Assembly (NCBI GenBank): GCA_946494635.1
Contig: CAMMCS010000134.1
Location: 1-5,520, forward strand
From: an uncultured Oscillibacter sp.
Lineage (GTDB): Bacteria; Bacillota; Clostridia; Oscillospirales; Oscillospiraceae
Direction of reading: 5' to 3'
Length of the DNA stretch: 5,520 nt
The translations under genes and the position numbers were made by a program. This document shows positions 5,495-5,520 of this stretch, piece after piece. Under the pieces are notes generated by a model. That model ran no database searches, was not told where the DNA came from, and worked only from the letters and a program-made list of their open reading frames with translations. Each line of letters opens with the position of its first letter. Within the stretch, counting starts at the first letter, position 1.

Positions 5495-5520
5495 GATGTC
5501 TCCTCCATCACCGGGGCAGG
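5495..5520 (-). promoter_or_regulatory. Ribosome binding site of tagO; possible end of an upstream gene
   Basis: GGAGGAG at 5506-5500 fixes the tagO start. A TGA at 5510-5508 on the minus strand could be the stop codon of a preceding gene in the same operon, but only 10 bases remain before the edge, so this cannot be settled. No promoter is visible in the remaining bases. Confidence 0.5.

Noticed and set aside
1..5520. Search by eye for CRISPR repeats, insertion-sequence ends, tRNA genes, riboswitches, toxin-antitoxin pairs and phage genes.
   Set aside because: No regularly spaced repeats, transposase motifs, tRNA cloverleaf pattern or riboswitch-like leader was seen. The intergenic regions are too short and are accounted for by promoters and terminators.

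Overview
The window looks like a chromosomal segment from a GC-rich, Gram-positive anaerobe of the Clostridia, most plausibly Oscillospiraceae/Flavonifractor-like. This is an inference. It rests on the very high third-position GC, the strong GGAGG-type ribosome binding sites before almost every gene, the low-GC promoter islands, and the TagO/MnaA pair typical of Firmicutes cell-wall polymer synthesis. No mobile element, CRISPR array, tRNA or rRNA is visible. There is no gene-free stretch over 300 bases.

Layout. (1) 1-364, minus: the N-terminal 121 codons of rarA, an AAA+ replication-recombination ATPase that runs off the left edge. (2) 365-520: a divergent intergenic region with a convincing extended -10 promoter for rarA and a weaker one for nth. 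(3) 521-1168, plus: nth, endonuclease III with all catalytic and iron-sulfur residues, followed by a strong terminator at 1181-1210. (4) 1269-2346, plus: a compact run of three small uncharacterised genes (86, 140 and 120 aa). They begin downstream of a CATATACT box and end in a hairpin terminator at 2364-2396 that can also serve the converging operon. (5) 5494-2414, minus: an operon of tagO/wecA (polyprenyl-phosphate GlcNAc-1-P transferase), wecB/mnaA (UDP-GlcNAc 2-epimerase) and a membrane-anchored extracytoplasmic protein with LolA/RseB-like sequence patterns. Its promoter and any earlier genes lie beyond the right edge.

How the parts work together. rarA and nth are both DNA-maintenance genes fired from one divergent promoter region. 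TagO loads GlcNAc-1-phosphate onto the lipid carrier, and MnaA converts UDP-GlcNAc to UDP-ManNAc, the usual second sugar of linkage units and secondary wall polymers. The third protein of that operon would act outside the membrane and may be linked to envelope function. The three small genes are the least explained part of the window. Two of them share an NP-containing helical motif that is duplicated inside the first, and the third pairs a disordered Pro/Gly-rich region with a strongly hydrophobic C-terminus. They are the best candidate for something undescribed, but the sequence alone does not assign them a function.
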